A DNA stretch of 16,211 nucleotides from Bacteroidota bacterium (GTDB lineage Bacteria > Bacteroidota > Bacteroidia > Cytophagales > Cyclobacteriaceae), in NCBI GenBank assembly GCA_023393375.1, contig JAEWLI010000040.1, positions 1-16,211 of the forward strand, written 5' to 3'. Shown one piece after another: positions 7,196 through 14,577 of the stretch (position 1 is its first letter; each line of letters starts with the position of its first letter). The translations under genes and the position numbers were made by a program. The notes beneath the pieces are model-generated. The model searched no databases. It had not been told where the DNA came from and saw nothing but the letters and a program-made list of their open reading frames with translations.

Positions 7196-8344
7196 TGATA
7201 ATGAATTTTGGGTAAAATTAGTTTTATCATTCACTAATTGTTTTTCAATCAGATTTTTAATTGTATCTATTGGGAAATATTCTTGTTGGTTCACATTAAT
7301 ACAATATGTATAATGATAATCATAGGATTTTTTCATGCACAACCTGGCATAACAATCGTTAAAAATATTTGAAGGAAATATTTCTATCACTGTTTTCTTC
7401 TTGTTGCCCCAAACCAGATGAGACAAACCAGCCCCATGTGGAGCTACTATAACCTGGGCATTAGCAACCAGGTTTAATTGTTTCTGAAAGGTCAAATTTT
7501 CGAGATAAACAGTTTTAAAACCATATTTGTGCAGATACTGCTCCAATTCAAGTTCATTTCCGATCTGCCTTAGTTTTGCATACTTACGTGATATGTATAT
7601 GTAAGATGGGCTTTCATCATTATTGGTAATTGTAAAATTTCTGTTCAGTAAATCTAGGTCCACTGTATTTACATATCCAGAATAATTGGGTTTACTGGTA
7701 AAAACCAAGTTGTTGATTTCGTAGTTCAACAGATCAATTGGGATAATCCTGTCCTCAGCATCATTACCAAGCAGGAGGTAAAGGACTTCTTTATAATATC
7801 CCTTTAAATAGATTTTTGGCACAAGGATTTTTAAATCTTCATATACCTTCATTGCATTTAATAAGGCAGGTATCTCTTCTAAAATAAAATGAAAGAAGCT
7901 TTTGTGTGGCAAATAAAAAACTTTGTAGTTTTCGGGATTCGGGAATTGATGAACCTTTAAATTGAGGTGTGGTTTAATGTCATTCCACAGGTACATTTTT
8001 CTTAAAGATCCCACACTTTCCTGAAAGATGATCTTGTTTTTTGTCCATATTGCTCCTGTAAATGCAGAAAGTACCGCTGATTTTAGCCTAAAAACATAAA
8101 TACTATCAATTGCTTTTTCACGAATAAACTGGTGAGGATAATGATAAGGGAATTTATAATTTTCTACTATTGCAGGATGTATTTTATATATTTCCTCAAT
8201 TTCTTTATCAAATTGATGGTAGCTTTGGATAATAGAACGAGTGGTCTTTTCCAGTGCATTAGTAGAAAACCCGCCTACGAGAGCATGAGATAGCACATTC
8301 AAAATTTTTATTTTTGAATAACTAATCAATAACGAGAGTTTCAT
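7190..8344 (-). CDS. Glycosyltransferase family 61 (DUF563-type) protein
   Basis: 384 residues from ATG at 8344. Family marks visible: P-H-K-S-F-F-H-F-I-L-E-E-I-P (146-159), a block resembling the conserved His-Phe...Glu-x-Pro region; I-S-R-K-Y-A-K-L-R-Q (251-260); and the hallmark A-P-H-G-A-G-L-S-H-L-V-W-G (301-313) followed by E-I-F-P (321-324). GT61 enzymes transfer sugars such as xylose or GlcNAc from nucleotide donors; bacterial members occur widely in capsule and LPS clusters. No signal peptide or membrane segment is clear, so it should act in the cytoplasm or at the inner face of the membrane on a lipid-linked repeat unit. It is the last gene of the minus-strand cluster, 123 bases after the methyltransferase gene. 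That gap could hold a promoter (a TATCTTTA box on the minus strand is one base off TAnnTTTG) but I see no full match. Donor and acceptor unknown. Confidence 0.85.
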   Translation of the reverse strand: MKLSLLISYSKIKILNVLSHALVGGFSTNALEKTTRSIIQSYHQFDKEIEEIYKIHPAIVENYKFPYHYPHQFIREKAIDSIYVFRLKSAVLSAFTGAIWTKNKIIFQESVGSLRKMYLWNDIKPHLNLKVHQFPNPENYKVFYLPHKSFFHFILEEIPALLNAMKVYEDLKILVPKIYLKGYYKEVLYLLLGNDAEDRIIPIDLLNYEINNLVFTSKPNYSGYVNTVDLDLLNRNFTITNNDESPSYIYISRKYAKLRQIGNELELEQYLHKYGFKTVYLENLTFQKQLNLVANAQVIVAPHGAGLSHLVWGNKKKTVIEIFPSNIFNDCYARLCMKKSYDYHYTYCINVNQQEYFPIDTIKNLIEKQLVNDKTNFTQNSLSE

Positions 8345-8467
8345 AAATTAGAATAATAATTGAGGCTTTGTTTACTTCAATTAAAGATAAGAAAAAGTAT
8401 ATCAATAAAAAAGATTACACAGTTAATCCTTACTGAGTATTTACAACTCAACTCTCATATATTGGCA

Positions 8468-9181
8468 TCACGGCCGGAAGAAAATGCCGTCCATCTGTAA
8501 TAGTCTGCCAGTTTTTGGATCGGTAAATCCAGTTTCAATTGAATACAATTCATACCCTTTACTTTCCAAATAACTTTTCATTTCTGAAAATAAAATACCA
8601 CCTTCATAAAGTGGAATGAATGACATTTCAATCTGAATTCCTTTGATATTGGGCAATGATAATTGACCTCCATCAAGAACCTGTTTTTCAAAACCTTGGG
8701 TATCGATTTTGATCATGATATTATCACCAGGCTTATAAAATTCAGGAAAAATTGTATCAAGCTTTTTTACCTGTATCTTTTCTTTATTTACATATTTTGA
8801 ACCTTCTGAACTATTAAGATGATTAGGTAAAATGTTTAAAATTGAGCTACTATCGGAATTGCCGGAAATATTGATATAAGTTTCCATATCGTTATCTCCA
8901 AGTGCATAATTTTGAGCGATCCAGTTCTTGTATCTTTTAGAGTTTTTATTCAGTTTTTGGTAAACTGATGAAATAGGTTCGCACGATATGATTGTTCCAT
9001 CATATCCTAGTTTTTTCAAAGTTTTACCATAGTTACCTACGCTTGCCCCAATATCAAATATTTTATTAATATTAAAATGTTTAATTAAGCGAATCCTGCG
9101 ACCCAAATGTTTGTCAGGATATTTTTTTATTTGGACATTCAATGGATTTAATAAACTGTTTACTATTTCTTTTAAACTCAT
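8468..9181 (-). CDS. FkbM-family SAM-dependent methyltransferase
   Basis: 237 residues. The SAM-binding motif is F-D-I-G-A-S-V-G-N-Y-G (42-52), with a second-strand acidic motif C-E-P (67-69), the FkbM signature K-I-D-T-Q-G-F-E (158-165) and the typical end Q-M-D-G-I-F-F-R. FkbM proteins O-methylate sugars or other small substrates; in polysaccharide clusters they are assumed to cap or decorate a sugar hydroxyl. I chose the ATG at 9181 (M-S-L-K-E-I-V) because the longer frame to 9208 depends on a TTG and adds nine residues that look like non-coding sequence. The upstream glycosyltransferase stops at 9228, leaving a 46-base gap, which is consistent with one operon. The exact methyl acceptor cannot be told from the sequence. 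Confidence 0.9.
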   Translation of the reverse strand: MSLKEIVNSLLNPLNVQIKKYPDKHLGRRIRLIKHFNINKIFDIGASVGNYGKTLKKLGYDGTIISCEPISSVYQKLNKNSKRYKNWIAQNYALGDNDMETYINISGNSDSSSILNILPNHLNSSEGSKYVNKEKIQVKKLDTIFPEFYKPGDNIMIKIDTQGFEKQVLDGGQLSLPNIKGIQIEMSFIPLYEGGILFSEMKSYLESKGYELYSIETGFTDPKTGRLLQMDGIFFRP

Positions 9182-9227
9182 AAACTTAATAGAATAATTA
9201 TTGCACAAGTTAAAAATAAATTTTCAA

Positions 9228-10436
9228 TTAAAGAAAAGGATCAAGAGATTTTAACCTTTTATTAGTTTTAATATTATTTGCACTAAGTATTTGCTCATAC
9301 AATTCAATATATTTGGCGGCTATGTTTGTCGAACTGAATTCATGGGCATAAGAAATTCCTTTTGCACTTAGATTTTCATATAAATTAACATCCTGAATAA
9401 GTGAAGTAAGACCATCTACAATAGCTTCAATCGATGTAACATCTACCAATATGCCATTTTCCCCGTGTTTTAGTACCCATGGAACAGCCCCGGAATCTTT
9501 TCCAGCAAGCACTGGTAAACCTCTGCTCATGCCTTCAATTAAAGTGTTGCCAAATGATTCTTCTAGGGATGGATGGAATAGGATATCATATTTGCTTATT
9601 TCCTGCATTAATTCACTATGATTTATAGATCCTTTAAACTCAAGCCCATCCAATAGGTTATTTTGTTCAGCCCATTTAAATGCGTCACCTTCTGACTCAA
9701 ACCCACTTCCAAATAGTGTATAAGTGATATCGGTCCTCAATTTTTGCTTCAATTTTTGAAATGCAAGAATTGCTGTTTTAGCATTTTTGCGGTGAGAAAA
9801 TCCGGTTAGAATAGATAATAATTTAATTGGTCCCTTTGGATGTTTTTTTGGGAGGTCGGCTATATACTCTTCATTCAGTGGATTGGGAATAATGGGCATA
9901 TCTTTTCTAAATCCACTTAATTTTTTTTGCAGGTAATAGGAATTGACATTAAAGTGTTCACCTGAGTTCCTTACTTTACGATCTAATAAAAATCTGAATG
10001 CCCGATAAATGTCAGGATTATGTTTAAAAATTTCAAAAGCTGCGTCTCTGAAGGTGATAAGGTGTGGATAATTGGATCTTATAGTACCTAATGCAAATTC
10101 ATAGGACCAATGGGCATTTACAATGTCAGGTTTATCATCAAGAATAAATTGAGTGATCTGTTGTGCTTCTTCCTTAAATAAGTCTAACATACGGTACCGT
10201 GCCCTTAATCTGGTCTTGCCGATATAGATCTTTAGCTTTTCTCCGGAGAAGACTTTATCATAAATATCCGTATGTAATGCATACACCGAAACGTCATATC
10301 CTAACTTTATGAGTCCCTTAATCAAATGAGTAACGGACATAGCTCCATGAAAATCCGGAATTTCTTCACCTGGTTCATCAAAATATTCACTCAGACCTTT
10401 AATAGATACAGGTCCTGTAATACCTATTTTATTCAT
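9228..10436 (-). CDS. GT4-family glycosyltransferase (second of two paralogues)
   Basis: 402 residues, GT-B fold, GT4 type. The N-terminal domain begins M-N-K-I-G-I-T-G-P and contains N-A-H-W-S-Y-E-F-A-L-G (107-117); the C-terminal domain has F-H-P-S-L-E-E-S-F-G with the E-x7-E pair at E293 and E301 that in this family contacts the nucleotide-sugar donor. Start choice: the open frame runs to a TTG at 10487 overlapping the upstream stop, but the ATG at 10436 gives an N-terminus matching the paralogue at 11808-12980 (M-K-I-G-I-A-G-P), so the TTG is rejected. It is expected to add one sugar to the lipid-linked repeat unit at the cytoplasmic face. It lies 47 bases after the polymerase-like gene. 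Donor sugar and linkage unknown. Confidence 0.92.
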   Translation of the reverse strand: MNKIGITGPVSIKGLSEYFDEPGEEIPDFHGAMSVTHLIKGLIKLGYDVSVYALHTDIYDKVFSGEKLKIYIGKTRLRARYRMLDLFKEEAQQITQFILDDKPDIVNAHWSYEFALGTIRSNYPHLITFRDAAFEIFKHNPDIYRAFRFLLDRKVRNSGEHFNVNSYYLQKKLSGFRKDMPIIPNPLNEEYIADLPKKHPKGPIKLLSILTGFSHRKNAKTAILAFQKLKQKLRTDITYTLFGSGFESEGDAFKWAEQNNLLDGLEFKGSINHSELMQEISKYDILFHPSLEESFGNTLIEGMSRGLPVLAGKDSGAVPWVLKHGENGILVDVTSIEAIVDGLTSLIQDVNLYENLSAKGISYAHEFSSTNIAAKYIELYEQILSANNIKTNKRLKSLDPFL

Positions 10437-10483
10437 TTTAAATTTTAAGGTAGGTATGTAAAACAAAAAAATATAACAGTTCG

Positions 10484-11773
10484 TCAAGCCAATTGTTCGA
10501 TATTTTCTGGCTTGGTTGTCTCCTGTTTCTGCTCTTCTTCACGTAATGCTTTATAAGAGGGATAGATAGAAGCATACGCTATACCAAGTATAGAAAAATA
10601 GAAAGTGGGAAGATTATAGGCTAAACCATAAGTAATACCGCTCAATACAAAGGAAATAAGGCCAATTTGAAAATGAGTCAGGGACTTTAGCTTAATGGTC
10701 ATCCTGATCAGGTAAATGATTGGGGCAATCAATAGTAGAAATCCCACAATTCCAAAATAGAATAAAATATCAACATAAAAGCTATGAATGTGATGACCTG
10801 TACCATCCTCCCATGGTTGTTGGTTATTATGGTCATAAAATTGAATAGGAAGCTCAAAAGCTTCAAATCTCATGCCGTATAGAATGTGTTTTTTTATAAA
10901 AGGCATATATGAAGAAAATTGTTCATACCTCCATCCACCTGTTCCTTGTGTTTTATAGTTTACGATATCAGAAAATCGATCGGAAAATTTATCCAAAATT
11001 TCCGGGTTTTTTGTCAATACCAAACTGGAGACTATTAATAAAAGGACGATGGATATGACGACCATTATACCAATAGATTCCATCCTTAGTTTTTGTTCAT
11101 TTTTCTTTCTTAGAAGATAGAAATTGAGAATAATGGCTATAGCTGTTGCAATCCAAACAGTTCGGTGCTGCAAAAATATGATAAGGAATAGTGTTGCAAG
11201 AAATACTCCGAGATCAAAAAAACTGTATTTCATGGTATACCGGTTCAGGAAATATAAACACGGCAGTAATAATAAATAAACAGCACCTGCACTAAACCCC
11301 CTATTCGATTCCATAAATGACGAGACAGTTAAAACTTGATCGTTATACAAAATTATGTCAAGGGCAAAGATGGCTAAGATCAGAAATGCTATTATCCTTA
11401 ATTTCTTAGAAGTATTTTTAATAAAATAGGGGTAAACCAAAAAGAAATAAAAGACTATTATCAATTTAGAAAACACGTGAGGATATTGGAAGAAGCTATT
11501 GTAGCTATAGTAGGATTCCAATATTACAATTATCAGAAGTATAAAAACGATGATAAAATATTTTTTTATTAGCATCGGATAGGAGGGGAAATTTAGTAGA
11601 GAAAAAATAATTGCTATTCCGGCCAAAAGTTTAAATGAAATTTTTTCAGTTTCTACATCGGTATCGCCATATAACAACAATGTTAATGAATCATTGGTGA
11701 GTAATACAAAGAGAAAAATTAAAGCAAACATAACTGGCAGCTTAAAATGAGTATCTCTATATATTAGTTTCAT
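10484..11773 (-). CDS. wzy: Wzy-like O-antigen polymerase/ligase family membrane protein
   Basis: 429 residues, strongly hydrophobic with roughly ten to twelve membrane segments by eye. A long loop between them (about 255-335) contains G-T-G-G-W-R-Y (277-283), H-I-L-Y-G (296-300) and G-H-H-I-H-S-F-Y-V-D (326-335) followed by a helix with F-G-I-V-G. This is the pattern of the O-antigen ligase/polymerase family (Wzy_C type), whose large periplasmic loop carries catalytic Arg and His residues. The short H-R-T-V-W-I-A block (203-209) is another family mark. In a cluster with a flippase and a Wzc-like kinase the likely role is polymerising undecaprenyl-linked repeat units in the periplasm; ligase activity cannot be excluded from sequence alone. 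The C-terminus is a charged cytoplasmic tail of about 20 residues. ATG at 11773; the previous gene ends 34 bases upstream. Confidence 0.87.
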   Translation of the reverse strand: MKLIYRDTHFKLPVMFALIFLFVLLTNDSLTLLLYGDTDVETEKISFKLLAGIAIIFSLLNFPSYPMLIKKYFIIVFILLIIVILESYYSYNSFFQYPHVFSKLIIVFYFFLVYPYFIKNTSKKLRIIAFLILAIFALDIILYNDQVLTVSSFMESNRGFSAGAVYLLLLPCLYFLNRYTMKYSFFDLGVFLATLFLIIFLQHRTVWIATAIAIILNFYLLRKKNEQKLRMESIGIMVVISIVLLLIVSSLVLTKNPEILDKFSDRFSDIVNYKTQGTGGWRYEQFSSYMPFIKKHILYGMRFEAFELPIQFYDHNNQQPWEDGTGHHIHSFYVDILFYFGIVGFLLLIAPIIYLIRMTIKLKSLTHFQIGLISFVLSGITYGLAYNLPTFYFSILGIAYASIYPSYKALREEEQKQETTKPENIEQLA

Positions 11774-11807
11774 GGTTATTCTATTAAAATTAAAAAAATA
11801 TGGTTTC

Positions 11808-12980
11808 TCAGCTTATTGTTATCTCTGAATCTACTAAATTGTACTTATATTCCTGATGAAGTATAGATTGATAATAAGAGATAGTTTTTGAAAATATCTT
11901 TTCCTCATCAAAATGTTTCTTGCCAAAATCACGCCCCTCTTTTCTGATATAGTGATAAAGATCTTCTTGTTCAATCAATTGTAAGGCTGATTGGGCAATT
12001 TCTGAAGGTTTTTCGATATTGCATACACAACCTGTTTTTTTGTTTTTCAAAAGGTACGGAACATTTCCACTTGAATTTCCTCCTATTACCGGGGTGCCTA
12101 ATATCATCGCTTCTAATACGGCCATTCCAAATGATTCTTCTCGTGAAGGATGAATCATTGCAAAAGATTGATTCACCATAGAAAGTGTTTCTGAATAGGA
12201 CAAAGTACCCAGAAAGTCCACCCCCTCATCTAAATGATGTTTCTTAGCGTATTGAAATGCCGGGCCATTCGACCCCATATCACTTCCTATGATCCTATAC
12301 CTAAAGTCTTTATATTTCTTTCGGATCAATGAAAAAGCTTTCAATGAAGTACGCACATTTTTAAGTTCGTCAAAACTATTGCTGATAGTAACAAAGCATT
12401 TCTCTTTCTCATTGTCAATGGTGTAATTATTCAACGCTTCAGGGTAAGCATTATTAATAATCAATGCTTTGTCTTGATATGACGGCCTGATGGTATTGAA
12501 AATATATTCAGAATTGGCAATTAGGTTTTGGGCTTTTTTGAGACATTTATAATTCAACAGCCATCTTACCGCTCTGAAAGGGTCCATATAATACTGCAAA
12601 ACTTTGGTGGCATTGTCATGAATAGTAATCACATGTGGTAGACCACTCTCAATAGCCGCCAGACCAAATTCATAGGACCAATGTGCATGTACGATATCCG
12701 GCTTTGTTTTTCTCATTAACCCCTTAAGATCTTCTATTTCTTCCTTGAAAAATTTCCTACCTGAATGGCGAGTACTTCTTCCAATAGCTATGGTCATATC
12801 TTTTGACCAATCAATAACAATAGGTTTTGAAACTTTTGATGATAATGCAAATATCACCACTTCATGTCCTTCTTGTATTAATCGATTGGCAAAATATACC
12901 AATAAAGGGGTGGACTGTGCTTTTGGCAATCCTTTATCAATTTCATTTAAATTTATTGGGCCAGCAATACCGATTTTCAT
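11808..12980 (-). CDS. GT4-family glycosyltransferase (first of two paralogues)
   Basis: 390 residues, GT-B fold. Visible marks: M-K-I-G-I-A-G-P at the start, H-A-H-W-S-Y-E-F-G (98-106), and I-H-P-S-R-E-E-S-F-G-M-A-V-L-E with the E-x7-E pair at E282 and E290, followed by G-T-P-V-I-G and S-S-G-N-V-P. The family transfers a sugar from a nucleotide donor with retention of configuration. It resembles the gene at 9228-10436 along its length, including the A-F-x-x-A-x-x-x-x-L block before the F-x-G strand, so the two probably arose by duplication and now add different sugars. It starts 6 bases after the flippase gene's stop, so the two are likely co-transcribed and translationally close. Cytoplasmic or membrane-associated action is expected; specificity unknown. 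Confidence 0.92.
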   Translation of the reverse strand: MKIGIAGPINLNEIDKGLPKAQSTPLLVYFANRLIQEGHEVVIFALSSKVSKPIVIDWSKDMTIAIGRSTRHSGRKFFKEEIEDLKGLMRKTKPDIVHAHWSYEFGLAAIESGLPHVITIHDNATKVLQYYMDPFRAVRWLLNYKCLKKAQNLIANSEYIFNTIRPSYQDKALIINNAYPEALNNYTIDNEKEKCFVTISNSFDELKNVRTSLKAFSLIRKKYKDFRYRIIGSDMGSNGPAFQYAKKHHLDEGVDFLGTLSYSETLSMVNQSFAMIHPSREESFGMAVLEAMILGTPVIGGNSSGNVPYLLKNKKTGCVCNIEKPSEIAQSALQLIEQEDLYHYIRKEGRDFGKKHFDEEKIFSKTISYYQSILHQEYKYNLVDSEITIS

Positions 12981-12986
12981 TTTGCC

Positions 12987-14483
12987 TTATTTATTTAGTT
13001 TCAATGAAACAGTTGTTAAAAATTTATTTAAAAACTTGTTTTGACTGAATAATCGTTGATTCAGTTCATCCCAAATTGGTCGATTTACCTTTAAGAAAAG
13101 GGATAACAACAATAAGACACCACCTACCATCATATCGGCTATCAATTTGATGAGGTGGCTATCAGTAATGTTATCCAATGCTATATTTGTTAAAAACAAA
13201 CCCCCACCTACTAACACGGAGGTAACTAGTGGTGATAGATATGCTTTTCTTATATCCACAAAATTAAACTCCAAAATATGCTTCATTACCAGGGTGTAAG
13301 CAATCAATCGCAATCCTTCCATGCCTAACAGTACATATGAATAATTCAGAAGTGTGGAGTTTCTGATCAGAAATAGAAGTGAAAACAGAACAATAATGTA
13401 TGACACTTCTAAAATGATCTTTATGTTTAATGAAGCGGTTGCATCACATATGATGCCACCATAGTGGGCCAACAGCTTAAATGGAACCAGAATAGCTAAT
13501 ATCTGTAATATAGGAACTGCCGCTGCCCAATCTTCCCCCAGTACTACAAAAACTATGTTTTCAGCAGAAACTGCTACTCCTGCACAAATACTTAGGAATA
13601 GGAAAGCAATAACAGAAATTGACGACAAATATATTTTCCTGAGTTTTGCCGTTTCTTTCTGAATGCTACTAAATACCGGAAATAATACCCGGGAAATGCT
13701 GATGTTCAATTGATAGAGTGGCAATTGGACGATCATAAATGCCCGATTATAAATACCTAAGAGTACTGCACCCAAATATCTTCCGATCATCATGGTATCA
13801 GCACTTGTACTAAGAAACTCAATAAAACTGATAAAAGTAATTTTGCCTCCAAACGCAAACAACGGTTTGTATACTTTCCAATCATAAAACAGCCTTAAAG
13901 AATGCTGCGCATATAGGTATGAAATGGTTACATTGAGTACTCCTTGAATCAAACTTGCATAAACTAGGCTCCAAACTCCTAAGCCACGCCAAGCCATAAA
14001 AATTGCAGCGGCAACCATTGCAGCAAACGATACGATCTGAATAATTGAAGCTTCTTTAAATTGTAGTCTCCTGCGTATCAAGCTGAAAGATGTAGTAGCC
14101 AGGCTCGATAAGACAAAAGATGCAGATAATACTTTTACAATGGGTATAACATCCTTATCATTAAAAAGATACTCAGAAAGAGGGGCTAAAAAATAAAACA
14201 ACCCGAAAAATGTAAACCCTAATACCACAGACGTGGTAAATGCCGCTCTTATGTCTTTGTCATCCAGGTTTTGTTTTTGAATAATGGCCTGGGACATCCC
14301 CATATTTGCAAAATATCCGCCAAAACGGAGAACCACATTAGCCATAGCAACTAATCCGAAGGAGACAGGATCTAACAAACGGGCCATAATTGCTGTATAG
14401 CCCGTTTGTAACACCAGATTTATAATCGTTGCTGTAGTACTCCACTTAATACCCTGAAGGGTCTTATTGGCTAAAGTTCCCAT
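12987..14483 (-). CDS. wzx: Polysaccharide flippase, MOP superfamily (Wzx-like)
   Basis: 498 residues with about 12 to 14 hydrophobic segments through the whole length. The N-terminus (G-x-x-W-S, then A-R-L-L-D-P-x-x-F-G-L-V-A-M-A around 35-49) and the following G-M-S-Q-A-I-I-Q-K pattern are typical of the WzxC/TuaB branch of oligosaccharide flippases. The expected role is moving undecaprenyl-diphosphate-linked repeat units from the cytoplasmic to the periplasmic face of the inner membrane, for the Wzy-like polymerase encoded two genes on. ATG at 14483 is the natural start; the upstream Wzc-like gene stops at 14557, leaving a 73-base gap with two small hairpins, and the next gene follows after 6 bases. 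The substrate glycan cannot be read from the sequence. Confidence 0.93.
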   Translation of the reverse strand: MGTLANKTLQGIKWSTTATIINLVLQTGYTAIMARLLDPVSFGLVAMANVVLRFGGYFANMGMSQAIIQKQNLDDKDIRAAFTTSVVLGFTFFGLFYFLAPLSEYLFNDKDVIPIVKVLSASFVLSSLATTSFSLIRRRLQFKEASIIQIVSFAAMVAAAIFMAWRGLGVWSLVYASLIQGVLNVTISYLYAQHSLRLFYDWKVYKPLFAFGGKITFISFIEFLSTSADTMMIGRYLGAVLLGIYNRAFMIVQLPLYQLNISISRVLFPVFSSIQKETAKLRKIYLSSISVIAFLFLSICAGVAVSAENIVFVVLGEDWAAAVPILQILAILVPFKLLAHYGGIICDATASLNIKIILEVSYIIVLFSLLFLIRNSTLLNYSYVLLGMEGLRLIAYTLVMKHILEFNFVDIRKAYLSPLVTSVLVGGGLFLTNIALDNITDSHLIKLIADMMVGGVLLLLSLFLKVNRPIWDELNQRLFSQNKFLNKFLTTVSLKLNK

Positions 14484-14521
14484 ATTTACTTGAAAAACTA
14501 ATCAATCCTCTTAATCCTTAG

Positions 14522-14540
14522 CATTCTTAATAAAAGAATG
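14522..14540 (-). repeat. Small hairpin between the kinase and flippase genes
   Basis: CATTCTT (14522-14528) and AAGAATG (14534-14540) form a perfect 7-bp stem with a 5-base loop. On the minus (coding) strand no U-run follows, so it is not a standard terminator. Together with the stronger inverted repeat at 14551-14577 it may shape or stabilise the transcript in the gap. Confidence 0.45.
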
Positions 14541-14550
14541 TATAAACTGT

Positions 14551-14577
14551 GTACCGTTATTTATTTCCTAACGGTAC
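14551..14577 (-). repeat. Inverted repeat overlapping the stop codon of the Wzc-like gene
   Basis: GTACCGTTA (14551-14559) and TAACGGTAC (14569-14577) are perfect 9-bp arms around a 9-base loop. The hairpin begins in the last codons of the kinase gene and includes its TAA stop (14557-14559). The minus-strand sequence after it lacks a clear T-run, so full termination is doubtful; partial attenuation or mRNA processing that sets the kinase-to-flippase ratio is possible but unproven. Confidence 0.55.

Noticed and set aside
9182..9208. N-terminal extension of the methyltransferase to a TTG
   Set aside because: It adds nine residues of non-coding character; the ATG at 9181 gives a normal family N-terminus.
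10437..10487. N-terminal extension of the GT4 gene to a TTG overlapping the polymerase stop
   Set aside because: The paralogue at 11808-12980 starts with the same motif as the internal ATG at 10436, and the extra 17 residues have no counterpart there.
12745..13048. Two plus-strand open frames over the GT4/flippase junction
   Set aside because: They lie antisense to well-supported genes and show only reverse-complement translations of them.
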